From Liolophura sinensis (lineage: Eukaryota > Mollusca > Polyplacophora > Chitonida > Chitonidae), in contig NC_088307.1 in the NCBI RefSeq assembly GCF_032854445.1, forward strand, positions 20,038,017 to 20,102,016: a DNA stretch of 64,000 bases. The letters run 5' to 3'. The position numbers and the translations under genes were made by a program. The notes beneath the pieces were generated by a model. It was not told the DNA's origin. It made no database searches and saw nothing but the letters and a program-made list of their open reading frames with translations. Position 1 is the stretch's first letter; each line of letters starts with the position of its first letter. Positions 10,630-21,700 of the stretch are shown here, one piece after another.

Positions 10630-12690
10630 CAGTGCCTTGTAACGCTGGTTATCGTGGGCGACGGGACGCTTAGCACTTGAAGCGATTTGTTCCGTGTGAG
10701 ACAGGATATGCCGAGATGCAGTTGTTTTGTCAGTACACTATATATAATCAAAATAGTCACCTCCAAGAAATTGTGCATTTGAACTTTTTCTCTCTGGGAG
10801 ATTGTTAAGTGTGCCCTCTTCATGATTTTAAGATACATGTATGTGCAGTATTGAAAGTGTTCTGGGATTTTTTTTTATCTCCTGGAGAGACAAGTAAATG
10901 ATTTTTTCATCAGTTCTTGTGATTCATACGTTACATTAATAATGAGCACATTTATGACTGATCAGCGCTGATGTTGGAACTCTGTGAGGTTTGTTCTAAA
11001 CATCCTGCCAGTGGAAAATATTATTGCGGCTCTGTCAAAGGAGATTTAAATTTACAGCAGACATTGTTGGAGTTCATACCAAGGCAGGCTTCTTCAAACC
11101 AGCATGGAACATTTTTCGCATACAGAAGCAACGTTTGGGTTTTGATGATTACATGTTCAGTGTTTTTATTCACATTTTTGTTAATCATTTGTGGAAAGAG
11201 GCAATTAATGGAGAGCATTCTTCACATGTGTGGACAGAAAAAAGAAACAAAACAGAGCCAAAAATCAAACAAAATGATCCACTGTGCAATGTATCGTTAG
11301 GTTTTCAAATGTGTTAAGTATTAGAACTCATGTGATAATTCACTCTGCTTATTTGACAGTGCATGCAGTGTGACTGATAACTCATGCAGTGCTCATGTGA
11401 TAATTCACTCTGCTTATTTGAAAGTGCATGCAATATGACTGATAACTCATGCTCTGCCCATGTGACGAATCATGCATTGCTCATGTGATAATTCACAGTG
11501 CTTTTGTGATAATACATGAAATACTTACTGATAACTCATGCAGTGCTCCTGTGACAAATCACGCAGTGCTCCTGACAAATCACGCAGTGCTCCTGTGACA
11601 AATCACGCAGTGCTCCTGACAAATCACGCAGTTTTTACATGTATGTAATAAACCCTACCTCTCTTGTGTTATAATTCAGTTCTTACGTAAAAGTGCTTGT
11701 CTCACAGTCTTCTGATTTTTGTTTGCAAAAGGTTGATTCCACTTACTGCCTTTAAATATTTGTTTATTATATTGGAAAAGAAATTAATGGCAAAAAAGAA
11801 TCGTAAAGTGAAAATCACTCATGTCCTAATTAGATTGAAATTTTCTTTTATATGTATAATTATCAGCTTCTTGCATGGAATAAAATTCAACAAAATTTTC
11901 AAGAGGCTGGCTGGAAAAATTGTTGGATATATGTCAAACTAGCATCTGTTCTGTACCCACTGTAGCTATTTGTCTGTGTAGTCCAAAAGCTATTACTTTG
12001 TTGAATGCAGTATTTAGGTATGCAATACGTTTTTGTATCACCAGGATTATGATGTAACAAACATGAAATCATATTGATACTTGTGCTGGCAGTCTAAGAA
12101 ATGATGTTTTGTAAATTAATATATTTTTTAAAAATGTATTGATAGTTGAAAATAAGACAAAAAACAAAAAAACAAAAAAAAAAAAAACAGGTAATCATTT
12201 TCAAAAGTAATGTTTTCCAGATTGGCTGAACCAGTCAACTTTTTATCTATAAATGGTTAAATTTGTATCTTATTTTGCAGAAATTTTAAATTAATGGAAT
12301 CAGAAAACCTTGGCTGAAAAAAGTTGTTAAAATTGTTTTCTGTTACAGTTAGTTGTCAGTGTTTTTATTAGATTTAGTGATTTGGTTTAGAATGTGCAAG
12401 AGTCACCAATGGTTGTGTACCTCTGCTTATTGTACCTCCGTATTTGCTTTGTACTTTTTGATCTCATTTTTAAAGTGTTTACAGGGTGTTGTTATTAAAG
12501 ATGTTTCAATATGTTATCATTCAATAATCATTTTCAAGTAGATGAAATGTAATGTTGGTTTTAATGGTCTCTTGTGAGTTGTAGTAATTTTTGTTGTCCG
12601 TTTTTGTTTTTTATTTTTTTGTCTTTTTTGTTGTAATCCAAACTGATTTGTCAGCTATTTGTTAACAGTGCAAGATCAAATAAACTCTGA
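10630..12690 (+). other. Probable 3' UTR of the LRP-like gene
   Basis: AT-rich sequence after the receptor stop, with no splice-compatible coding. AATAAA at 12679-12684 is the best polyadenylation signal before a SINE begins; earlier AATAAA-like sites (about 11648) could also serve. At about 11360-11640 there is a degenerate minisatellite (GTGACAAATCACGCAGTGCT units). Confidence 0.5.
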
Positions 12691-12847
12691 ACTGCACTAT
12701 TAAGGCTTTGGCTTTCATCAGTCTCGTTCCATCAGGCTGCAGACTATTGTTCTATGTGTACCCTGTTTCATCATCACAAAAAAGTGATATTACAAATAAC
12801 AGCCTTGCACAGCGAATTCGTATATCCTATTCTTACTGTTCATTGGG

Positions 12848-12977
12848 CCTTGGAACCTGCGGATGGTCGTGGGTTTCCCCCTGGCTCTGCCCGGTTTCCA
12901 CCCACCATAATGCTGGCCGCTGTCGTACAAGTAAAATATTCTTGAGTACGACGTAAAACACCAATCAAATAAATAAA
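12848..12977 (+). repeat. SINE family 1, 3' half
   Basis: Starts at CCTGCGGATGGTCGTGGGTT and runs through CCACCATAATGCTGGCCGC and ATTCTTGAGTACGACGTAAA to an AAATAAATAAATC tail. The sequence is close to the consensus. Confidence 0.85.
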
Positions 12978-13052
12978 TCATTGAGGCTTGGTGACCTGAA
13001 GTAGACTTTGGGGATCATTTGAACTGTCTTAACACCCACGGAGAAACATTTG

Positions 13053-13285
13053 TCATGCAGTATAGTGTGCATGTCTGTACAACACCATTTTTCATGCAGT
13101 ATAGTGTGCATGTCTGTACAACACCATTTTTCATGCAGTATAGTGTGCATGTCTGTACAACACCATTTTTCATGCAGTATAGTGTGCATTTCTGTACAAC
13201 ACCATTTTTCATGCAGTATAGTGTGCATGTCTGTACAACACCAGTTTTCATGCAGTATAGTGTGCATGTCTGTACAACAGGCGTG
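13053..13285. repeat. Minisatellite, 39 bp x 6
   Basis: Six nearly identical units of TCATGCAGTATAGTGTGCAT + GTCTGTACAACACCATTTT. The period is 13 codons, so frames on both strands stay open; these are not genes. The unit resembles the start of the third dispersed repeat (CCAATATAGTGTGCATATCT at 17575), so the array appears to have grown from inside a copy of it. Confidence 0.9.
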
Positions 13286-13292
13286 GTTCATA

Positions 13293-13363
13293 AACAGCTT
13301 CGTCGTCATATGACTGAAAAATTGTCGAGCATGACGATAAACCCCAAGCACTCGCTCACTGGT
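13293..13363 (+). repeat. SINE family 2 tail, nested in the third repeat
   Basis: CGTCGTCATATGACTGAAAA, then GACGATAAACCCCAAGCACT and a CGCTCACT end. It interrupts a third-repeat copy, whose remainder (GCAGCTTGCTAAAGGTCGGT) resumes directly after it. This is a strongly 5'-truncated insertion. Confidence 0.7.
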
Positions 13364-13571
13364 AAGCAGCTTGCTAAAGGTCGGTGGTTTATGCCGGGCA
13401 CCCTTATTGCCACATGAAGGTATGGTAGGGCAAATGACCATCATGAAGAACTTCTGGAATGTCATGCTTGGGTTACTAGGCTTTCATGCTTGGTCAGAAT
13501 TGACGTAGGCGGATTGTCAAAGTGTGCTCTGTCTATTCATCCCGTCCATTATTTGTTTTTTTTATCTGATT

Positions 13572-13668
13572 TGTTTCACACCATATTCAAGAATATTTCA
13601 GCCTGCTCAGGATACTAGGCAGAGGCCTGGGGGAAACGATGGCCATCCGCAGGTTGTTGCCAGCCCTA
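13572..13668 (-). repeat. SINE family 1, antisense fragment
   Basis: CACACCATATTCAAGAATAT then GGGGGAAACGATGGCCATCC and the GCAGGTTGTTGCCAG block match the reverse complement of family 1. The middle is deleted. Confidence 0.65.
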
Positions 13669-13727
13669 GTCCAGTTCATGGTAAACATGTATCCTGGATT
13701 ATTTTACTGCAGTTCATCAATTAATCT

Positions 13728-13993
13728 GGGGCCTGCGGGGCTCAGTTGGTTAGCACACTAGCTCAGCGTAATGACCCAGGAGCTTCTCACCAATGCCGTC
13801 GCTGTGAGTTCAAGTCCAGCTCAGGCTAACTTTCTCTCCAGCCATAGGTGGGAAGGTCTACCAGCAACCTGTGGATGGTCATAGTTTCCCCAGGGTTCTG
13901 CCCGGTTTCCTCCCACTATAATGCTGGCCACCGTCGTACAAGTGAAATATTCTTGAGTACAGCGTAAAACGCCAATCAAATAAATAAATAAAA
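13728..13993 (+). repeat. SINE family 1, full length
   Basis: The head GGCCTGCGGGGCTCAGTTGG and the TTAGCACACTAG A-box region are followed by the B box GAGTTCAAGTCC, the CACTATAATGCTGGCCACCG block, ATTCTTGAGTACAGCGTAAA and an AAATAAATAAATAAA tail. Confidence 0.9.
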
Positions 13994-14344
13994 CTAATTA
14001 ACCTTGTTCCACATATTTAATTCTCCTCAAGGAAAACCCTTCTTCAAAGTCACTGGGGTAGTACTATTTGTACTACAAATTTTCTTGCAAAGAAAATGAA
14101 AGAACACTTTCTAACATACGATACATCGCAAAAGCTCGGTTTTGACAGCAATATACCCTGTTTATAACGTTTGCCCTGTGTGAAATTATTTGCATATTTT
14201 AGTGTAATCCTTCATAAATTAATTTTATTTTATCTTTTGTAGTATAGGATCTCCTACCAGTATAGTTTTAGAGTTAGATGTGGGGAAATTGTTCTAAAAA
14301 TGTCTATTCATTGAGACAGTAGTGTAGGCTATGGTAATGCATGG

Positions 14345-14646
14345 AGTTTGTTCTAACCGCTTAAAACAAATATCTCCCCACACCCATTGCCCAGCATGCC
14401 ACTTGCTTTTGAATTAATGACGTTACCCGAGACAAAGTTTTTGGTGTCGAAACCATGCTTATAGAGTTTAGCATTATGAATTAGAGAAAGTATTCTAATT
14501 GGATATTCCTTACATTAATACGGACATAACGTGTAGAATTTGTGATATTTTGCGAATACAACAACGTTAAATGTTGCTCAGTTAAAGTTACTCATACAGA
14601 TAACTGAATATAGGTGACTGGTTAAAAGAAATAGACTATAGTCATG
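14345..14646. mobile_element. MITE group A, left-truncated copy
   Basis: Shares CCCAGCATGCCACT, CCCGAGACAAAG and TATGAATTAGAGAAAGT with 3680-3985, and the right end GGTGACTGGTTAAAAGAAAT + AGACTATAGTC. No matching left end is seen. Confidence 0.55.
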
Positions 14647-15763
14647 TGGAAAAAAAGTCAAATGACTGAAAAATTGTATACGACGCAAAACCCAAGCATA
14701 TATATATATGTTTTAAAAACTTATCTTGGTGTCCTATCACGATGACAAGCTTATAGCAATTGGGTATAGCTGTAGGTTGTCTCCCCTTTCGCGCTGCAAT
14801 GTACTACAGCTGCCCGTAATATGTGTCCTAATATAGTTTTGGCGTGTACGTTTGTTGAGCTTTATAGAGCATGTACATACGGACACAGTTTCACAAAGAT
14901 ATATATGTATGATAATCGCAAATATAAGACAATGGTACCGGTATGGTAATAGTGACGTTCAAAATATTGTACTTTAAATATGTGATAAAAAATTACACCA
15001 CTGTCGGTGTATCGGATCTAGTTATGTCAGGCTGTGATTACGTATATTATTACAGCCCTGTCTTGTTCCATAAGCTTACCTTGAACACCTCTGTACTTCC
15101 TTTGCTGGGTTTAATATACTACTGCTGAGTACCAAATAATTTGTCTGTCCATAGTCACAGTTGTCTCAACTATCAATTCCAGGTAGGTGTTCCCATGTGT
15201 CATCGCCAACAAATCCACACAAGCATGAAACTATCGTGGAAACCGGATAAATTCCAACTCCAACTACCATGTTTGAATACATAAGATTGGTTTCACAGGT
15301 GTAAGTGGTTATAAATGTGAACATTTAAGTCTGGCTGTGCTCTAACTAACTAACGTTGCACCATGAGACATTATTTTGCAATTTCATTACGTGTCTCGGG
15401 ATTATCTCCCCCTTAGTCCGACCAGCAAATTTGACCAGTTTCTGCAATGCCTACTGATTATTTTACTCTGTAGTACATTGTTTCACGTTAAAAACACACT
15501 TTCTTTCAGAGTGATTCACGCCGGTCGAATCTGAATGGGAATTTATTGCAAACAATCTTTAAATAAGCCGCATATTGCTCCAAACCTTTCAGTTATCGTC
15601 CCTGTCTCATTACGTTATCTCCCTTTATCATTTGTTATGTGGTGGCGCTGTTATGATACATTCGTTTCACGTGGAGCACTTCCATATGTCGTTGCAAACT
15701 TAACGATGCTGCCCAAACTTTGTTGACTTCACACATGACAGAGTAATTTCAGACCAGCTTGAA

Positions 15764-18700
15764 ATGGGTAGGCTAATATTTGCAGACGAAAGTGTGCAAA
15801 AATACCTATCAAAACTGGTCGCAGATGGATCGTGGAACATTGGACTTGTCATCGGACAGCAAGGCCAAGTGAGTTTCCAAACCGCTGTCACTTCGCCTGT
15901 CATTTAAACCTGTGTACAACAACAACGCTGTTACCGACTAGTTCATGATATGTCGTCGTGTTTGAGTTTTTGTATGCCTGCTCCAGTGTCATCTGTTGTA
16001 TTCACTTGTTTACTTTGTGTTGTATTGTAATTGAATGTTAAACTGAGTGTGTGGTCAGAATCTAAATTCCTTCGAGTTACTTACGACACATGGTGTTAAA
16101 TCATGTTGCCTGAATAAGGAAAGGATGACCATTAGTGGCTGTCTAATAGTAATGAGAAGGAAAGTAAGCATTTCCTGATGTACACATTAATTCATACTCC
16201 TACTTCCACGCCCAGGTGCATTGACTTCTAATTGTTTCATAGTTATGGAATGTAATTCCTAAATTCAGTAACACAAAGTGTTAAGAGAGTTACAGAGGGA
16301 AACTGTTCTTAGTGTGTCAGATTGATGGTAAGGAACATTCACCGCATCCCTAAATGTGCATTAAATCACTGTCAGCCGAGTGGTCCTCTTAATCAACTAA
16401 CCTGTTCTGAGACTTGACAACTGCACAGATTTAAAAATAAATACATTTTCAGATGATACATCCATTGCCTGATTCTGTTAGTTCTATTCTATCTAGAAAG
16501 CTGTTTGGAAGTTTGTTTGGATGGTACATGCAGGACTACATGTCCTGCTGGAAAATGTCAGTATTGACACCTAAAGGAATACTTTATAAGCTTTTTTTGT
16601 TTTGCCTCTTAGTATGCAATTTTTAGCACAAATACCATAATTTATCACAAGTTTGTGATTGTTAATGGTGTTTGTCCATACAGGGGGACGGTTCTCAGAG
16701 AGATTATGTGATACACGTGGCAAGAACCCCTGAACCAGTGGAGGATGTCGCTGATATTGAGAGCGAGAATGAGGCAGAAGAAGAGGACTCTAACAAAGAG
16801 ATGCGGAGCGTACCTCGACCTGCATCACTTGAAGATGCTAATGAGCTGTGGGTGTCGACTCATGCAAAACAGGTAGACTAAGAATTGCACTGAAATTAAT
16901 AGTATTAAAGGACAAGGGAAACGACATGAATGCTGCCAGGTGTGCCGTGGACTGTTACCTTTTCGATCAAAATCTGTGGTATAGCCTGATTAAAGTCTGA
17001 TTAAACTTTATTACACTGTTAAACAACTGGGGGCAGTTCCTCAAAGCAGTCGTAATTCCAACTTTGGTTGCATGTACCAAGGCGGCATATGCCACCAGTA
17101 TGTGACGTCATGGTGATTAGGGCAGGGTAATGTTACGACCCCTTTGAGAAATGGGGCCCTGGATCCTAGTTCCTTTCTCTTACAATGCAGGAGTGTGAGA
17201 TGTGTTTACTGCATTTAGTTTTAAATACATTTTTTTGCTAAGTTGCTGTGGGTATAGCAAAGGTTTTCTTTGACAGACCACTAAAATGCTGCCCGGGGGA
17301 ATGTCAGTCATAGGCCTCTTTGCAATTGCCCCCCCAAAGATGATGGAGGCGTCTCAAGCTAAACTGCGACAGGTAGGTTTTAATCTTAACTATTTATAAT
17401 TGCTATGTGGAGGAGCGGACTGTTTTGAATGATCAGGGTGGTTGTCTGTCAGTTACTAGGATATGCATGGCGTGGGTTGAATCGTATGGTTGAACAGGGA
17501 GTTTGTAGATACTTCCTGTCTCACTGTGTTTGTGTGTCCATTGATGGCGCTTGTGTGGCTGCATTTGCCTTCCACCAATATAGTGTGCATATCTGTACAT
17601 CAAGTGTGCGAAAGTTAATTAGTAACTTGCCAAAGGTCTGTTGATGGTTTACTTCGGGCGCTCCGGTTTCTTCAACTCGTATAACTGACCACCCTATATT
17701 CGTAAACATTTCACTGATAAACTTATAACTATTTTTCATTGGTGTGCATGTTGAAATTCTGATTTTTGCCTTATTCTTAAATTTTTAAAGTTTCCTCTAT
17801 TCTCTAGGGTTTTCTTCACCCAAGTTTAAAAATTTAGCGTAGTTTCTCATGGAACTGCAGGAAAAAAGGAGATTTGTCTGGTGAAGGATTGTTCTTTTAT
17901 ACTCCAGGAACTCTTTTTTTTTATCCACTCATGAGCCCGACTGCCGTGTAAGGGAAACCTTTCACAGCATAAGGTCGAATTCAAATAAATATATCAGTAA
18001 TGTAATGTTGCAAAACTTCTACAATATCGTTATATCTACGGATGTATGTTGGGCCAATTAAACACTTAATCGAAAATTATTTATCCATAAATATTTATCA
18101 ATATCGCTGTTTCGTTTATCAATATCGCTAATTGATTTGTTGATATCAATAAATCATTTATTGATATCAATAAATCATTTATCAATATCACTAATTCATT
18201 TATTGACATTGATAAATCATTTATTGATATCGATAAATCATTTATCGATAAATCAATCAACAATTAACAGCAGTCGAGGTAGTAAGGCAGCAGAATCAGG
18301 GCCATCTCAGTTGTTGCGATTTAATGGAACCGACTGTGGAGTGCTCATGATGGGGACACAGCAGGGATTCATACACGTGAATTTTAGACCCCGGTACAGG
18401 GTGGTAAAATTCAACAGCTTCATCCGTGACAAATCAAAGTTGTCATGACTGTGTATTGGCTGTAATGAAATTAAAATAAGGCTTTAAATGTAGTCTTTGG
18501 TATGCCAAGAAAGTGAAAGAAAAGCAGATACAACACACATTTCTGAATATAGCACAGATTCTAGTGCTGAAAATATTGCTGGTGATTTGGTGCCTGACTC
18601 TGAGGTCGCTGGTTTGAATCCCGCAGCCAAATTTCAGCACTAGAATCTGTGCTATATTCAAAAAGTGTAACCCCTGTTAACAATAATACTGGTATATCAT

Positions 18701-21700
18701 ACATACTTTCACATTAACAATTCTGGTTATAAATATTTGGGCTAACATGAATTCGTGCACAGCAGCACAAGTGATACAGGTACTAGTATAAAACCCTGTC
18801 GGTATGATGAAAATTTGGCAAATTTCATTCTTAATATGTTACGAGATGTCAGGAAGGAGCTGTAATTATCGGAGGCTAAAAAAGGCGGAATTATCGATAA
18901 TGTCAATTCATTTATCAATATCACTAATTCATTTATAAATGTTCTTATCAAGAATTCATTTATTGATATATATAAATGCCATTATTTATCGAAATCGCTA
19001 ATTCAGTTTATTGATATCGATTATTCTCGATTGAGTGTTAATTTGGCCCCTCATACTGATGCCTTAAATATTAATAATTAACAGATTTAGAACAATTTCA
19101 TGTTTTCCTTGTGTGTCAGAGCTCCAAGTAAGGATTCAAATGAACCTTTGTCCAAGTAAACTAATAGTCTGGCGTTCATATCTGGCAGCTTCTAGCTTGA
19201 CTGTGACCTTGTAAAATGTCTAGACATGTGCTACCATGGTTACCGTATTTGACCTGAAAAGTTGTTCCAAATCGTGCATTTTCAGAGGCAAAGATGTATA
19301 AATATAACAAAGTATTACTTTTAATGTTGAAACTTACATTTTTCCACTAAAAAATACTATCCTACTCTCTGAAAAAAACCTCAAAACGTCTTGCTGAGAT
19401 CAGTGGAACTCTTAGAATCAGGCAAAATGAGTAACTAGGTCACGGATGTAATTTCAGGTCAAATGCAGTCTGTACATGTATCTGCCAATATGCCATTTTC
19501 CTGTTGGGGTTCTCCAGGTTTTTCATATTACAGTCGCTGGGGGCCTCTTTGGCTGAGTGGCTGGAGTGCTAGCACAGCACAGTGACCAGGAGCTTCTCAA
19601 CAACAAGGTCGCTGTGTGCTCAAGTCCATTCCAAACTGGCCTCTTCTCCAGTCATTCGTAGAAAGATCTGTCAGCAACCTGTCGATGGTCACGGATATAG
19701 AGCCTGGTTTCCTCCTACCATAATGGTGGCTGCCATTTTTTGTGTGAAGTATTCTTGAGTATGGCGTAAAACACATCTCAAATTAATAAATAAATAAAAT
19801 GACTGCTTTCAGATATGGAATGGACAGGTGTGTAAATGCAGCGTGAAATACTAATCGTTTTAGTGAATTAATTTTTCTCTTCATAGTTGCTGTATGCAGT
19901 CCACCGTTCTGTAGACAAAGGGAGAATACTCCAGAGTAAAGGTCAAAACATGATGGACAGAATACTTGTACAAATTTGTTCCCAAACTAGAAAGTATCCT
20001 TTTTCAACACTGATTTTATGTAAGGATGTAGAAATGATAAATGTTTTCACACGTATGCTCTCAGATGAAAAAGTATGCTTGGATGTTTGCATTGCCCATT
20101 GGACTTGGTAAACATCGTGGGGAAAATCTAACAAATGAATGGAAAGACCAGTTATTGTGGATTTACTAAAATATTAACAATATCTTAGGTTGATCGAATT
20201 GTCAATCCATATTTTACTGAATCTGTTGCTTCCTCAATTAAAAAAGTAATTAGTGTGATATTCTATTTAAGTTTTCACTTTGCTATGGCTTCTGTTTAAA
20301 TCAAACAGTGTTCTCTTTCATCAGTCATTGTTCTGGTTAATGAGTCACTGTTAAAGCATTCTGTTGAGTTAAGTGAGTGAATTGGGGTAAACATCAAGTC
20401 ATTCATTGTTCTGGTTAATGAGTCACTGTTAAAGCATTCTGTTGACTTAAGTGGGTGAATTGTGGTAAACATCAAGTCAGTCATTGTTCTGATTAATGAG
20501 TCACTGTTAAAGCATTCTGTTGACTTAAGTGGGTGAATTGTGGTAAACATCAAGTCAGTCATTGTTCTGTTAAATCTTTTGAACTTGCCTTAACACCTAT
20601 CCAGATTAACATGCCGTACCTTAGATGTCAATTACCACTTGGTAAGTATTTGTATGCAGTCAGCTCATGTCGTCGTCATCTGACGTCATCTGAAAAATTA
20701 TTGAGTACGACGTTAAACCCTAAGCACTCACTCACTCATTAAAATACTTCTGACGCCAGCCTCAGTGTTTTTGCGTTTTAATAAAAGTGTAACAAAAAAC
20801 ATCCATCACTCACTTCATTCAGATTTATGTGTTTTGAACGCATGTATCTTGTCATTCCACTTAGTGGCCTTATTAGAAGGCACTAGATCTGTCACAACAT
20901 TACCTCATTAATATTTTCATGTCATATGTATCAGGTTGTACAGAAGATTTTATTTTTGAGGACACTTCAGTTATTCTACACGCTTCTACTAGTGTTATAC
21001 TTCATACATGTAACAGAATTTTTTTACCCTGGTGTCAGGTCTTTTCCCTTCGAAAGGCAATTTTGAGCCCTTTTTGACTTGGAAAAGCTCTTTAAGTGAT
21101 GTAAAACCTGGTCTTAAAAATGTGTTTTAATGGTGTTTAGAAGATAGAATAATATCCCACTTACAGTAGCCTAAATCTTCAACCTTTTCAACCTCCTCTG
21201 CAACAAAGATTTTGAAAATTTTTCAGAGAACTATGGGTTATAGAGAAGTAACTTGTGTGGTTTTATGAAGCTTGCATCTTTAATGCCAAAAACAACTCAT
21301 TTTTAGCATAAATTTGTTGCTATAATGTTTGAAAAGGTCAAAGATTTACAGTACTGGAAATTGTCAGTTCTAAGCTCCAAAATTGTTTAACATTGTCACC
21401 CAAGTACACCAATTTGTATAGTTGCAAGCAGCATTGTTGGAAGTAGATCAGACATCGCACACATTGGTTGCAAACTTTTAATTTGGGACCACAAGTGTTT
21501 TCAATAGAAAATGGAATGGATGTGAATATGATGGCTGGTGAACATCTAGGACCCTTCCATTGACCATTGGTTTTTCTGGGTTACAGAGCACCTACAGAGC
21601 AGCCGAGTGGAAATACCAGTCTATACTGGATCGCTTTATCCGTCTGGAGACACGAGTGGCCATCAATCTGTCCCTGCCTGTACCCCTAGACACAGCCAAA

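Larger units (their letters stand above)
12690..15763. other. Intergenic interval between the LRP-like gene and ODR4
   Basis: Holds SINE family 1 copies, a 39-bp minisatellite, a SINE family 2 tail and a MITE group A fragment, all listed separately. The rest is unique AT-rich sequence with no supported exon. The last 300 bases before 15764 should contain the ODR4 promoter, but I see no clear core element. Confidence 0.6.
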
